64,000 bases of DNA from Nocardia uniformis NBRC 13702. Its GTDB lineage: Bacteria; Actinomycetota; Actinomycetes; Mycobacteriales; Mycobacteriaceae. Positions 9,013-17,609 of this stretch are shown piece after piece; within the stretch, counting starts at the first letter, position 1; every line of letters begins with the position of its first letter. The notes below the pieces were generated by a model. The model ran no database searches, was not told where the DNA came from, and worked only from the letters and a program-made list of their open reading frames with translations. The position numbers and the translations under genes are program-made. The stretch spans positions 62,001-126,000 of the forward strand of contig NZ_BDCE01000067.1 in NCBI RefSeq assembly GCF_001613345.1. Reading direction: 5' to 3'.

Positions 9013-9962
9013 GCAAGCCGAAGAACTACGCCCTGGCCGGAATCTCCGATCCCCGGGTCAGCCCCAATATTCTGGCCGCCGGAGCGGTGCTGTGGCGGTC
9101 CGACGGCCGGGGCGGGCTGGAAATCGCTGTGGTGCACCGCCCGAAGTACAACGACTGGTCGCTGCCCAAGGGCAAGCTGGATCCCGGTGAGACGCCGATG
9201 ATCACTGCCGTCCGCGAGGTGGCCGAGGAAACCGGGCTGAATTCCCGCCTGGGGCGCTATCTCGGCTTCGTGACGTATCCGGTGCCCGGTCATCGCAAGC
9301 TCAAGCGAGTGGACTACTGGGCCGCCACGGTGGTGGACGGTGAATTCGTCGCCAACCTCGAGGTCGACGAACTGGAGTGGTACGGCGTCGACCGGGTGAT
9401 GGATCAGCTGTCGTACCCGATGGACCGCACCATTGTGCGAAATTTCCTTCGGCTACCGGCCGACACCGCCACCGTGCTGGTGGTGCGGCATGCCAAAGCG
9501 GGCCGTAAGGACCGCTTTTCGGGCCCGGACGACGAGCGGCCGCTCGAAAAGGCCGGTCGTGCACAGGCTCGCAACCTCGCCCCGAACCTGGCCGCCTTCG
9601 GAGCCGGCGAAATCTACTCCGCCCCACCGTTGCGCTGTGTGCAGACGGTGGAACCGCTCGCTGAGCAGCTCGGAATCGAGGTCGAAATCGAGCCGCTGTT
9701 CTCCGAAACGGGATATGCCGAAGCGACCGACGCGGCCCGAAAACGCGCCCGAAAATTGGTTTCCGAGGATACGGTTCCGGTCATTTGCAGTCAGGGCAGG
9801 GTAATTCCGGATCTGCTGGACTGGTGGGCGGACCGCGACGGTGTCGCCCTGCCGCCCGCGCGTAATCGCAAGGGCAGTGTGTGGGTGCTGTCGGTCCATG
9901 AGGGTCGCCTGGTGGCCGCGGACCACCTCGACCGTGCGCTGACCGTGGATATCGGGCGCTGA
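9009..9962 (+). CDS. mutT1: MutT1-type NUDIX hydrolase fused to histidine phosphatase
   Basis: A 317-aa two-domain protein. Residues about 15-150 carry the NUDIX box with G-x5-E-x7-REVAEETGL (GKLDPGETPMI then TAVREVAEETGL), for hydrolysis of oxidised or modified nucleotides. Residues about 155-317 form a histidine-phosphatase domain with the VVRHAKAG signature. In mycobacteria MutT1 converts 8-oxo-GTP and diadenosine polyphosphates, and the phosphatase domain finishes the job. The GTG start at 9009 overlaps the ppk stop in a GTGA, explaining why the open frame appears to extend back into ppk. A strong hairpin follows downstream. Confidence 0.93.
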   Translation: MSKPKNYALAGISDPRVSPNILAAGAVLWRSDGRGGLEIAVVHRPKYNDWSLPKGKLDPGETPMITAVREVAEETGLNSRLGRYLGFVTYPVPGHRKLKRVDYWAATVVDGEFVANLEVDELEWYGVDRVMDQLSYPMDRTIVRNFLRLPADTATVLVVRHAKAGRKDRFSGPDDERPLEKAGRAQARNLAPNLAAFGAGEIYSAPPLRCVQTVEPLAEQLGIEVEIEPLFSETGYAEATDAARKRARKLVSEDTVPVICSQGRVIPDLLDWWADRDGVALPPARNRKGSVWVLSVHEGRLVAADHLDRALTVDIGR

Positions 9963-10040
9963 CGCCGCTCTCGCGCCGTCACAGGCCATTTCGGGCCCGT
10001 CTCAGCTCGTCCCGGACGGTCCCGCGTGCCCACCGGGCAT

Positions 10041-10160
10041 TCGACACCGTCAGAGCCTATTTCGCACCGTCAGAGCAAGGATCGCGCCGTCACAGGCCAT
10101 TTCACGACGTCGGAGCCCACTTCCGCGCCCTCACAGGCGAATCCGCCCCCTGACATGCGA
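10041..10160. repeat. 20-bp periodic tandem repeat, six units
   Basis: Downstream of mutT1, units start at 10041, 10061, 10081, 10101, 10121 and 10141, exactly 20 bp apart, with an approximate consensus of T-T-C-G-C-A-C-C-G-T-C-A-G-A-G-C-C-C-A-T. A further related copy lies out of phase at about 9971-9990. The array ends at the terminator hairpin between mutT1 and hupB. It is non-coding. The spacing, near two helical turns, would present each unit on the same DNA face. Confidence 0.7.
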
Positions 10161-10192
10161 AACGGCCCGGGCCAATGGCCGGGCCGTTTCGC
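10157..10192. terminator. Bidirectional terminator between mutT1 and hupB
   Basis: A perfect 14-bp stem (GCGAAACGGCCCGG against CCGGGCCGTTTCGC) with an 8-base loop lies between the convergent genes mutT1 and hupB. There is no long U tract on either side, but the stem is very stable and positioned to end both transcripts. Confidence 0.7.
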
Positions 10193-10244
10193 ATTGTGTC
10201 GTCCTACTGCGTCGCACAGTGCCTGTGCTGGACGGCTATTGCCG

Positions 10245-10898
10245 TCAGCGACGGGCGGTGCGCTTTGCGGCGGTCTTCTTCGCCGGAGCCTTCTTCGCAG
10301 TGGTCTTCTTGGCGGTGGTCTTCTTCGCCGCCGTGGCCTTCTTGACGGCGGCCTTCTTCACCGCAGTCTTCTTGGCCGGAGCCTTCTTTGCGGCCGGGGC
10401 CTTCTTCGCCGCGGTCTTCTTCGCGACCGTCTTCTTCACGGCTGCCTTCTTGGCCGGGGCCTTGGAAGCGGCCTTCTTGGCTGTGGTCTTGGCCGGAGCC
10501 TTGGTAGCGGTCTTCTTCGCCGCTGCCTTCTTCGCTGTCTTCTTGGCGCCGGTGGCCTTCTTACCCGACACCGGGGCGGCCACACCACGTTTCACGGCCG
10601 GGCCGCTCGCGGCGATCTTCTGCTTACCCGCAATGATCGCCTTGAACTGTGCACCCGGACGGAACGCGGGAACCGAGGTCGGCTTAACCTTCACGGTTTC
10701 ACCGGTGCGCGGGTTACGAGCGACCCGAGCGGCCCGCTTGCGCTGTTCGAAGACACCGAATCCGGTGATGGTGACGCTCTGACCTTTGTTCACCGCGCGC
10801 ACGATGGTGTCAACCATCTGTTCCACTGCCGCAGTGGCAGTGCGCCGATCAGTACCCAACTTCTCGGTCAGAACATCGATCAGTTCCGCCTTGTTCAT
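10245..10898 (-). CDS. hupB: HU-family nucleoid protein with Lys/Ala-rich tail
   Basis: Histone-like DNA-binding protein of 217 aa. Residues 1-95 are a complete HU domain (MNKAELIDVL, GQSVTITGFGVFEQRKRAAR, and the arm motif RNPRTGETV). Residues about 110-217 are a highly basic tail built from repeated AAKK, PAKK and TAKK units ending in RTARR, as in mycobacterial HupB/MDP1. The tail makes the DNA repetitive. A GGAGG ribosome site precedes the ATG at 10898. It is convergent with mutT1 and upstream-adjacent to leuD on the same strand, as I recall from M. tuberculosis. Confidence 0.96.
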   Translation of the reverse strand: MNKAELIDVLTEKLGTDRRTATAAVEQMVDTIVRAVNKGQSVTITGFGVFEQRKRAARVARNPRTGETVKVKPTSVPAFRPGAQFKAIIAGKQKIAASGPAVKRGVAAPVSGKKATGAKKTAKKAAAKKTATKAPAKTTAKKAASKAPAKKAAVKKTVAKKTAAKKAPAAKKAPAKKTAVKKAAVKKATAAKKTTAKKTTAKKAPAKKTAAKRTARR

Positions 10899-11054
10899 TG
10901 AATCCTCCGCAGACTAATGGCCCGTCGTCGGACCGACTAGGTACCACGTTAAACCTTCATTGGGCAAGAGTCTATGTGCCACGCCAAAATTCATGTGTCG
11001 TGGCACACGCCCAGCTACCGCGTTTGGGAGGGTTCAGCTATCGCATACCAATGA

Positions 11055-11666
11055 TTACGTCTGCGAAATATGAGCCGGAATCGTTGCGGGTTTCCAAGTC
11101 GGCCTTGCCTTTTCGTAGGCACTGATCTCGTCGCTACGCTGCAGTGTCAGACCGATGTCGTCCAACCCCTCGAGCAGCCGCCACCGGGTGTAGTCATCAA
11201 TATCGAACGGCAACACGACGGTTCCCGCCGTCACCGTTCGAGTCTCCAGGTCCACAACCAATTCCAGACCCGGCTGCTCTTCGATGATCTTCCAGAGCAA
11301 TTCGACATCGTTCTGTGACATTCGCGCGGCCAGCAACCCGCCCTTGCCGGAGTTCCCCCGGAAGATGTCCGCGAAGCGCGACGAGATCACGACCCGGAAG
11401 CCGTAGTCCATCAGTGCCCAAACCGCGTGCTCGCGTGAGGATCCGGTCCCGAAATCCGGACCGGCGACCAGGACACTACCTCGGTTGTAGGGCGCGGTGT
11501 TCAGAATGAAGTTCGGATCCGTTCGCCATGCCGCGAACAAGCCGTCCTCGAATCCCGTTCGGGTGACGCGCTTCAGATACTCCGCCGGGATGATCTGATC
11601 GGTGTCGACATTGGATCGGCGCAACGGAACACCGATCCCTTTGTGAACCTTGAAGGCATCCATCAT
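11055..11666 (-). CDS. leuD: 3-isopropylmalate dehydratase small subunit
   Basis: Swivel-domain subunit of isopropylmalate isomerase in leucine synthesis; works with LeuC. The 203-aa sequence has NVDTDQIIPAEYLKR, the GPDFGTGSSREHAVWAL substrate loop, SSRFADIFRGNSGKGGLL, and a variable C-terminal tail. Two adjacent ATGs (11666 and 11663) follow an AGGAG ribosome site. It lies 33 bases downstream of leuC in one operon. Confidence 0.96.
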   Translation of the reverse strand: MMDAFKVHKGIGVPLRRSNVDTDQIIPAEYLKRVTRTGFEDGLFAAWRTDPNFILNTAPYNRGSVLVAGPDFGTGSSREHAVWALMDYGFRVVISSRFADIFRGNSGKGGLLAARMSQNDVELLWKIIEEQPGLELVVDLETRTVTAGTVVLPFDIDDYTRWRLLEGLDDIGLTLQRSDEISAYEKARPTWKPATIPAHISQT

Positions 11667-11699
11667 TTACTCCTGAAGTCTGGTGTGAGAAGTGTGGAA

Positions 11700-13124
11700 T
11701 CAGTTCAGATCCGCAGGTGAGGACAGGGTTCCGCGCACCGCGGTAGCCGCCGCGACCTGCGGCGAGACCAGATGCGTGCGACCGCCCTTGCCCTGTCGCC
11801 CTTCGAAGTTCCGGTTCGACGTCGACGCGCAGCGCTGACCGGGCGAGAGCTGATCGGGGTTCATACCCAGGCACATAGAACAACCGGCCTGACGCCATTC
11901 CGCGCCCGCGGCGGTGAAAATCTCGCCCAGGCCCTCCTTTTCCGCCTCCAGGCGCACCCGCATGGAACCCGGCACGATCAACATCCGCACGCTGTCGGCC
12001 ACTTTGCGGCCCTTCAAGACATCGGCTACCGCACGCAAATCCTCGATACGACCATTGGTGCACGAACCGACGAAAACGGTATCTACGGTGACATCGCGCA
12101 ACGGCATACCCGGTGTCAGATCCATGTAGCGCAACGCCTTCTCGGCGGTCTCACGCTCGTTCTCATCGGTCATATCGGCCGGATTCGGCACCAGGTCGCC
12201 CAGCGGCGCACCCTGCCCCGGATTGGTACCCCACGTGACGAAAGGTGTGAGCTGCGAGGCGTCGATATGTACCTCGGCATCGAAAACCGCGCCCGCATCG
12301 GTCTTCAGTGCCTCCCACGACGCCACGGCGGCGTCCCATTCCGCGCCCTCGGGGGCATGCGGGCGGCCTTTCAGGAATTCGTAGGTGGTCTCATCGGGGC
12401 CGACCATGCCCGCGCGCGCACCCGCCTCGATCGACATGTTGCACATGGTCATCCGGGCCTCCATGGACATGGAGCGCACGGCCGCGCCGCGGTACTCCAG
12501 CACATAGCCCTGACCGCCGCCGGTACCGATCTGCGCGATGACGGCGAGAATTACATCCTTCGACGTCACACCGTGGGGCAGTTCGCCATCGATATTGATG
12601 GCCATGGTCTTGAACGGCTTCAGCGACAAAGTCTGGGTCGCCAGCACATGTTCCACCTCGGAGGTGCCGATACCCATGGCCAGCGCGCCGAACGCGCCGT
12701 GGGTGGAGGTATGCGAATCACCGCACACCACCGTGGTTCCCGGCTGGGTCAGGCCCAATTGCGGTCCGACCACGTGCACGATGCCCTGATCCAGATCGCC
12801 CATCGGGTGCAGGCGGATACCGAATTCCTCGCAGTTGCGGCGCAGCGTGTCCACCTGCAGGCGCGAAATGGGGTCGGCGATCGGCTTGTCGATATCGATG
12901 GTCGGGACGTTGTGGTCCTCGGTGGCGATGGTGAGATCCGGCCGGCGCACCGGGCGGCCCGCCGCGCGCAGACCGTCGAAGGCCTGCGGGCTGGTCACCT
13001 CGTGCACCAGATGCAGGTCGATATAGATGAGGTCGGGTTCGCGCTGTTCGCCTTCGCCCGGGCCGCGGACTACGACGTGCTGCTCCCAGACTTTCTCCGC
13101 CAGAGTGCGTGGCCGATCGGCCAT
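11700..13124 (-). CDS. leuC: 3-isopropylmalate dehydratase large subunit
   Basis: Aconitase-family [4Fe-4S] subunit that isomerises 2- to 3-isopropylmalate. The start at the Met before ADRPRTLAEKVWEQH gives 474 aa, normal, with GAAAGGTGATGGAG upstream; the 96 extra open codons overlap the divergent regulator and are not coding-like. Key residues: HEVTSPQAFDGLR, CGDSHTSTHGAFG, and cluster Cys in VGSCTNGRIEDL and CSMCLGMNPDQL. Operon with leuD; divergent from an IclR regulator that probably controls it. Confidence 0.97.
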   Translation of the reverse strand: MADRPRTLAEKVWEQHVVVRGPGEGEQREPDLIYIDLHLVHEVTSPQAFDGLRAAGRPVRRPDLTIATEDHNVPTIDIDKPIADPISRLQVDTLRRNCEEFGIRLHPMGDLDQGIVHVVGPQLGLTQPGTTVVCGDSHTSTHGAFGALAMGIGTSEVEHVLATQTLSLKPFKTMAINIDGELPHGVTSKDVILAVIAQIGTGGGQGYVLEYRGAAVRSMSMEARMTMCNMSIEAGARAGMVGPDETTYEFLKGRPHAPEGAEWDAAVASWEALKTDAGAVFDAEVHIDASQLTPFVTWGTNPGQGAPLGDLVPNPADMTDENERETAEKALRYMDLTPGMPLRDVTVDTVFVGSCTNGRIEDLRAVADVLKGRKVADSVRMLIVPGSMRVRLEAEKEGLGEIFTAAGAEWRQAGCSMCLGMNPDQLSPGQRCASTSNRNFEGRQGKGGRTHLVSPQVAAATAVRGTLSSPADLN

Positions 13125-13235
13125 ATCTCCATCACCTTTCGATTCTCGTCGCCGCGCCAGGGCTGGTGGCACGGTGTCGCGGCCCGCCGGGGCTGTGGGC
13201 GTCGAGTTGCCATTCCCACCGTTTGCAATTCCCAC

Positions 13236-13266
13236 TATGCGAGACGCTAATATCGTTCTATGAGAC
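13236..13266. promoter_or_regulatory. Candidate IclR operator between leuC and its divergent regulator
   Basis: Two related boxes, TATGCGAGAC (13236-13245) and TATGAGAC (13259-13266), lie in the short divergent promoter region, the second spanning the regulator's own ATG. A similar TGTCTCA/TGAGACA palindrome stands upstream of ilvB (41058-41076). That they bind this IclR protein is inference. Confidence 0.4.
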
Positions 13267-13961
13267 AGCATAGCGGCATCGGAGTGCTCGACAAAGCGAT
13301 GGCGGTACTCGCAGCGGTAGCCGAGCAACCCTGCGGCCTCAGCGACCTGTGCACCCGCACGGGCCTGCCCCGGGCCACCGCGCACCGGCTGGCCGTCGGC
13401 CTGGAAGTGCACCGCATGTTGGCCCGCGACAACCAGGGGCTGTGGCGACCCGGCCCCGCGCTGTCCGAACTGGCGACCACCGCCAGCGACCCGCTGCTCG
13501 ATGCCGCGACGACCATCCTGCCGCGCCTGCGCGAGATCACCGGCGAGAGCGTCCAGCTCTATCGCCGCGACGGAAACGCCCGGATCTGCGTGGCCTCGAT
13601 GGAACCCGCCTCGGGCCTGCGCGACACCGTGCCGATCGGCGCCCGACTACCGCTGACCGCGGGCTCGGCCGCCAAAGTCATCCTCGCCTGGGCGGATCCG
13701 GATCTGCAGCGCACCATCCTGGCCGACGCCGTCTTCGGCGAGCGGGCCCTCGCCGAGGTGCGCCGCCGCGGGTGGGCGCAGAGCGCGGCCGAACGCGCGG
13801 CCGGTGTCGCCAGCGTGTCCGCCCCGGTGCGCGACGCCACCGGCGCGGTGGTCGCCGCCGTCTCGGTATCCGGACCCATCGACCGCATGGGCCGACGGCC
13901 CGGAGCCCGATGGGCAGCCGATCTGGTGGCCGCCGCCGAGGCCCTCCACAAGCGCCTCTGA
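13260..13961 (+). CDS. IclR-family regulator, LtbR-like
   Basis: A 233-aa regulator with an N-terminal winged helix (GVLDKAMAVLAAVAE, then CTRTGLPRATAHRLAVGLEV) and the IclR effector domain (about residues 75-233; ESVQLYRRDGNARICVASME and the SAAKVILAWADP segment). Divergent from leuCD with only 135 bp between. IclR proteins in this place regulate leucine and often tryptophan genes in actinobacteria (LtbR of Corynebacterium). The role is inferred from position; the family call is firm. Confidence 0.9.
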   Translation: MRQHSGIGVLDKAMAVLAAVAEQPCGLSDLCTRTGLPRATAHRLAVGLEVHRMLARDNQGLWRPGPALSELATTASDPLLDAATTILPRLREITGESVQLYRRDGNARICVASMEPASGLRDTVPIGARLPLTAGSAAKVILAWADPDLQRTILADAVFGERALAEVRRRGWAQSAAERAAGVASVSAPVRDATGAVVAAVSVSGPIDRMGRRPGARWAADLVAAAEALHKRL

Positions 13962-14128
13962 CGGGCGTTCGAGGGCGCGGCGGGGCGGCGGGTAGGTCAC
14001 GCCGTCCACAGCCGTCACAGCGCCCTCAGCCGAATCTCCAGACTCACGATCCTCAGGTCGGCTGTGCCGGGAACCACCTTCGCTCAGCCATGTGACCTGC
14101 CCCATACGCCGTAAAGTACATTCGGCTG

Positions 14129-14632
14129 ATGGGAGTTAATCAACGCGCGTCGATCGTGATGTCCGATGAGGAGATCACCGACTTCCTGGAGCGCAGTCGC
14201 ATCGCCACCCTCGCCACCCTCGGCCCGCAGGGCACCCCGCACCTGATCGCCATGTGGTACGGCCTGATCAACGGCGAAATCTGGTTCGAAACCAAGGCCA
14301 AATCGCAGAAGGCGGTCAATCTGCGCCGTGACCCGCGCGTCACCGTGCTGGTCGAAGCCGGCGATACCTATGACCAGCTGCGCGGTGTCGCCATCGAGGG
14401 CCGAGCGGAAGTCATCGACGACGCGGACGCCCTGTTCCAGGTCGGAATCAGTGTGTGGGAGCGCTACACCGGCCCCTACAGCGAAGAGATGAAGCCGTTT
14501 GTGGACCAGATGCTGCACAAACGCGTGGCCATCCGCCTGGTGCCCGAGCGCACTCGCAGCTGGGACCACCGCAAACTCGGCCTGCCCGCCATCCCGTACG
14601 GCGGCACCACCGCGAACGCACTCGACGACTAA
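14129..14632 (+). CDS. PPOX-class pyridoxamine-phosphate-oxidase-like flavoprotein (FMN or F420)
   Basis: A 167-aa split-barrel protein: FLERSRIATLATLGPQGTPH, then MWYGLINGEIWFET, the KAVNLRRDPRVTVLV flavin/F420-binding strand, GVAIEGRAEV and a C-terminal WDHRKLGLPAIPYG. These fit the actinobacterial PPOX-class F420-dependent group; with cofC in the window, F420 use is plausible but not shown. The first ATG at 14129 is used; an internal ATG at 14159 is possible. A strong terminator follows at 14663. Confidence 0.85.
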   Translation: MGVNQRASIVMSDEEITDFLERSRIATLATLGPQGTPHLIAMWYGLINGEIWFETKAKSQKAVNLRRDPRVTVLVEAGDTYDQLRGVAIEGRAEVIDDADALFQVGISVWERYTGPYSEEMKPFVDQMLHKRVAIRLVPERTRSWDHRKLGLPAIPYGGTTANALDD

Positions 14633-14662
14633 TCCATTCGGGATCGACATTCGACAAAGCGA

Positions 14663-14693
14663 AAGGCCCCCAACCGCAGTGGTTGGGGGCCTT
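14663..14693 (+). terminator. Terminator after PPOX gene and facing tRNA-Glu
   Basis: A 13-bp perfect stem (AAGGCCCCCAACC against GGTTGGGGGCCTT) with a 5-base loop. It sits between the PPOX stop and the 3' end of the oppositely transcribed tRNA-Glu, so it may serve both directions. Confidence 0.8.
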
Positions 14694-14699
14694 GCCTGG

Positions 14700-14772
14700 T
14701 AGTCCCGACGGGATTTGAACCCGCGCTACCGCCTTGAGAGGGCGGCGTCCTAGGCCGCTAGACGACGGGACC
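14700..14772 (-). tRNA. tRNA-Glu (anticodon CTC)
   Basis: On the minus strand the gene folds as a cloverleaf: acceptor GGTCCCG with CGGGACT, D arm GTC...GAC, anticodon stem CCGCC/GGCGG around loop CTCTCAA (anticodon CTC), and T arm with loop TTCAAAT. No encoded CCA. It lies close to gltX, which encodes the enzyme that charges it, separated by tRNA-Gln. Confidence 0.95.
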
Positions 14773-14846
14773 AGGATGGTTGTAGGTCCTCGGCAATCCG
14801 TACGGACCACCGACAACGACAACCGAGAGCGTTTTACCGCTCTCTG

Positions 14847-14918
14847 CTGGGGTACCAGGACTCGAACCTAGAATGGCTGAACCAGAATCAGCTGTGTTGC
14901 CAATTACACCATACCCCA
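14847..14918 (-). tRNA. tRNA-Gln (anticodon CTG)
   Basis: Minus-strand cloverleaf with acceptor TGGGGTA/TACCCCA, anticodon stem GCTGA/TCAGC around loop TTCTGGT (anticodon CTG) and T loop TTCGAGT. It lies 74 bp upstream of tRNA-Glu on the same strand, probably in one transcript. In actinobacteria without GlnRS it is first charged with Glu by GltX and then amidated by GatCAB (gatB is at 47433). Confidence 0.95.
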
Positions 14919-15039
14919 ATGGACCTGGGCGTTTGGTCTGTCCCTTGTGAGGATCTCGACTTCGTTTCCGGCCGAGAAAGAGATTACCAAACGCCACGGG
15001 GTAAACCACAAATCGGCTGGTCAGAGGCCCATTTTTCGG

Positions 15040-16512
15040 CTAATTCGGACTGCGGGTGGCCAGCGCGGCCCGCAAACGACCCATCGCGGTCTCCCGGCCC
15101 AGCAGTTCCAGCGACTCGTAGAGCGGAGGGCTGATGTGCGATCCGGTGACGGCGACGCGTACGGGAGCGAACGCCTTACGCGGCTTGAGACCCAGTTCGT
15201 CGATGAGTGCCGTTTTGAGCGCCTCCTCGATCGGAGCCGCGGTCCACGCGGAAACACCTTCCAACGCGGTAATCGCCGCCTGCAATACCGGCAACGCATC
15301 GGTTCCCAGGTTCTTTTCCGCGGCGGCGGGATCGATTGTGAACTCTTCGGCGGGGATAAAGAGGAACTTCAATAGATCCCAGGCATCACTGAGTACCACG
15401 ATGCGCGTCTGCACTAGTTCGGCCGCGGTGGCGAAGAGCTTCTCGTCGATCTCCGCACCAATATGTCCGTGTCCGGTGAGGTACTCGCGCAGTCGGTGAG
15501 CAAAGTCACCCGGTTCCAGCAAACGAATATGTTCGGCGTTGATCGCATCGGCCTTCTTCTGGTCGAAACGAGCCGGATTGGAATTCACTGTCGAAATATC
15601 GAAGGCGGCCACCATCTCCGCCATCGAGAAGACATCATGATCATCGGCGATGCTCCAGCCGAGCAGCGCCAGATAATTCAGCAAACCTTCGGGAATGAAG
15701 CCGCGGTCGCGGTGAAGGAAGAGATTCGACTCCGGATCACGCTTGGAAAGCTTCTTGTTCCCCTGCCCCATCACGAACGGAAGATGACCGAACTCCGGGG
15801 TACCTTCGGCGACGCCGATCCGCTCGAGTGCGGCATACAACGCCAACTGCCGGGGCGTGGAGGAAAGCAGATCCTCACCGCGCAACACGTGCGTAATTCT
15901 CATCATGGCGTCATCGACCGGGTTAACCAGCGTATAGAGCGGATCGCCATTACCGCGGGTGAGCGCGAAATCGGGAACCACACCCGCCTTGAAGGTGGTC
16001 TCACCGCGCACCAGATCGTTCCAGGTGAGGTCCTGATCGGGCATCCGCAGCCGGATGACGGCGGGGCGGCCATCGGCCTTGTAGGCGGCGATCTGCTCGG
16101 GCGTCAGATCCCGGTCGAAGTTGTCGTAGCCCAGCTTCGGATCACGTCCGGCGGCCCGGTGGCGGGTCTCGACTTCCTCTGGGGTGGAGAAGGATTCGTA
16201 GGCCTCACCGGCCGCCAGCAAACGCGAAACCACATCCAGATGCAGCTCCTTGCGCTGCGACTGGCGGTAGGGGCCGTAGGGGCCGCCGACCTCGGGACCC
16301 TCGTCCCAGGTGAGGCCGAGCCAGCGCAGCGCGTCGAGGAGGGCCCGGTAGGAGTCCTCGGAATCGCGTGCGGCATCGGTATCTTCGATGCGGAAGACGA
16401 AGGTGCCGCCGTGGTGGCGGGCATACGCCCAGTTGAACAGGGCGGTCCGGACCAGGCCGACATGCGGCGTACCGGTCGGAGACGGGCAGAAGCGGACCCG
16501 TACGTCAGTCAT
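15040..16512 (-). CDS. gltX: Glutamyl-tRNA synthetase
   Basis: Class I aminoacyl-tRNA synthetase, 490 aa from the Met before TDVRVRFCPSPTG, preceded by GAGAGAG. Signature motifs: SPTGTPHVGLVRTALFNWA (HIGH-type) at the N-terminus and KKLSKRD (KMSKS-type) about residue 250; the anticodon-binding C-terminal half is complete. It is expected to be the non-discriminating form that also charges tRNA-Gln. It follows the FAH-family gene with a 13-base gap. Confidence 0.96.
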   Translation of the reverse strand: MTDVRVRFCPSPTGTPHVGLVRTALFNWAYARHHGGTFVFRIEDTDAARDSEDSYRALLDALRWLGLTWDEGPEVGGPYGPYRQSQRKELHLDVVSRLLAAGEAYESFSTPEEVETRHRAAGRDPKLGYDNFDRDLTPEQIAAYKADGRPAVIRLRMPDQDLTWNDLVRGETTFKAGVVPDFALTRGNGDPLYTLVNPVDDAMMRITHVLRGEDLLSSTPRQLALYAALERIGVAEGTPEFGHLPFVMGQGNKKLSKRDPESNLFLHRDRGFIPEGLLNYLALLGWSIADDHDVFSMAEMVAAFDISTVNSNPARFDQKKADAINAEHIRLLEPGDFAHRLREYLTGHGHIGAEIDEKLFATAAELVQTRIVVLSDAWDLLKFLFIPAEEFTIDPAAAEKNLGTDALPVLQAAITALEGVSAWTAAPIEEALKTALIDELGLKPRKAFAPVRVAVTGSHISPPLYESLELLGRETAMGRLRAALATRSPN

Positions 16513-16525
16513 GGCTCTCTCTCGA

Positions 16526-17299
16526 TCAGCGTTTTGCGGCAACGGGATTGGTGAGGGTGCCGATACCTTCGATGGTCACGGACAGGTTCTGACCGGCCTG
16601 CATCGGGCCGATGCCCTCGGGTGTGCCGGTGAGGATGACATCGCCGGGCAGCAGCGTCATCACCGTGGTGACCCATTCGATCAATTTCGGAATATCGTGC
16701 AGCAGCAGTGAAGTGCGGCTGCGCTGGCGGATCTGACCGTCGAGTTCGGTGACGATCTCCAGATCCGAAGGGTCCAGCGAGGTTTCGATCCACGGACCGA
16801 GCGGACAGAAGGTGTCATAGCCCTTGGATCGGGTCCACTGACCGTCGTGACGCTGCTGGTCTCGGGCGGTGACATCATTGGCGACGGTGTAGCCGAGGAT
16901 CACCTCGTGGGCCTTGGCGGCCGGGACATCCTTACACGGGCGGCCGATGACAATGGCCAGTTCGCCCTCGTAATCCACCTGGGAAGAACTGGGCGGCAGG
17001 ATGATCGGGGCATTAGGGCCGACAATGGAGGTATTCGGCTTCATGAAGATGACCGGATCGGCCGGAGCCGGGCCACCCATCTCCTCCGCGTGCGCGGCGT
17101 AGTTCTTACCGATACAGATCACCTTGCTGGCGAGGATGGGCGCGAGCAGTCGCACGTCCGCCAGCGGCCAGCTGCGGCCGGTGAACGTCGGTGTACCGAA
17201 CGGGTGTTCGGCGATTTCGCGGACGACGGTGGCGTCACCGTCTCCCTCCACGCTTACGAAAGCGACCCCATCGGGGCTGGCAACTCGACCTAGGCGCAT
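16526..17299 (-). CDS. Fumarylacetoacetate hydrolase family protein
   Basis: A 257-aa enzyme of the FAH fold used for C-C hydrolysis, hydration or decarboxylation of 2-oxo-acid-type compounds. Motifs: CIGKNYAAHAEEMGG, IFMKPNTSIVGP, metal ligands in DYEGELAIVIGRPCKDV, GYTVANDVTARDQQ, and TGTPEGIGPMQAGQ near the end. The start at the Met of MRLGRVASPDG fits the family; 14 upstream codons are ignored. It heads a likely two-gene unit with gltX. The substrate is unknown. Confidence 0.9.
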   Translation of the reverse strand: MRLGRVASPDGVAFVSVEGDGDATVVREIAEHPFGTPTFTGRSWPLADVRLLAPILASKVICIGKNYAAHAEEMGGPAPADPVIFMKPNTSIVGPNAPIILPPSSSQVDYEGELAIVIGRPCKDVPAAKAHEVILGYTVANDVTARDQQRHDGQWTRSKGYDTFCPLGPWIETSLDPSDLEIVTELDGQIRQRSRTSLLLHDIPKLIEWVTTVMTLLPGDVILTGTPEGIGPMQAGQNLSVTIEGIGTLTNPVAAKR

Positions 17300-17609
17300 G
17301 GGTCGCAGTCTATCGACCGGCTTCGACCTGCCCGAACGCACCCGACCGAGTGTTCGGGTACACCCCCGTCACCCGCCGCCTCACGGGCCCGGCGGCCGGC
17401 TGGTGATCATCGGAGCACCGGGGTGCGACAGAAGTGAAAAGGACCGTCACACAATACAACTCGATGTTATGGACACCGCCGGAAAGCCGCCTCCGGACGT
17501 GTGAGCAAACATACAGCTCGTCACGGGAATCGACTTGCGCCACGGGTGTACCTTAAGGCCAGATGTTCAAATAGTAAGACATCAATCCCAGATAGTGAGA
17601 CTCGAGGTG
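17300..17609. other. Intergenic region between FAH gene and MFS gene (310 bp)
   Basis: Divergent promoter region with no convincing gene. Near its right end are two direct repeats, ATAGTAAGAC (17571-17580) and ATAGTGAGAC (17592-17601), 21 bp apart, just ahead of the MFS ribosome site. They could bind a regulator; none is encoded next door. Confidence 0.5.
17571..17601 (+). promoter_or_regulatory. Paired direct repeats ahead of the MFS gene
   Basis: ATAGTAAGAC and ATAGTGAGAC are separated by exactly 21 bp (two helical turns) and end 8 bases before the start codon. An operator or start-proximal repressor site is a reasonable guess only. Confidence 0.35.

Noticed and set aside
10250..10570. Dense short repeats, possibly a satellite or CRISPR
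   Set aside because: They encode the Lys/Ala tail of HupB in frame; unit length and sequence vary as expected for a repetitive protein.
14825..14844. Hairpin GAGAGCG/CGCTCTC between the two tRNAs as a terminator
   Set aside because: Short stem, no U tract on the minus strand, and both tRNAs are probably on one transcript; it may be a processing feature.
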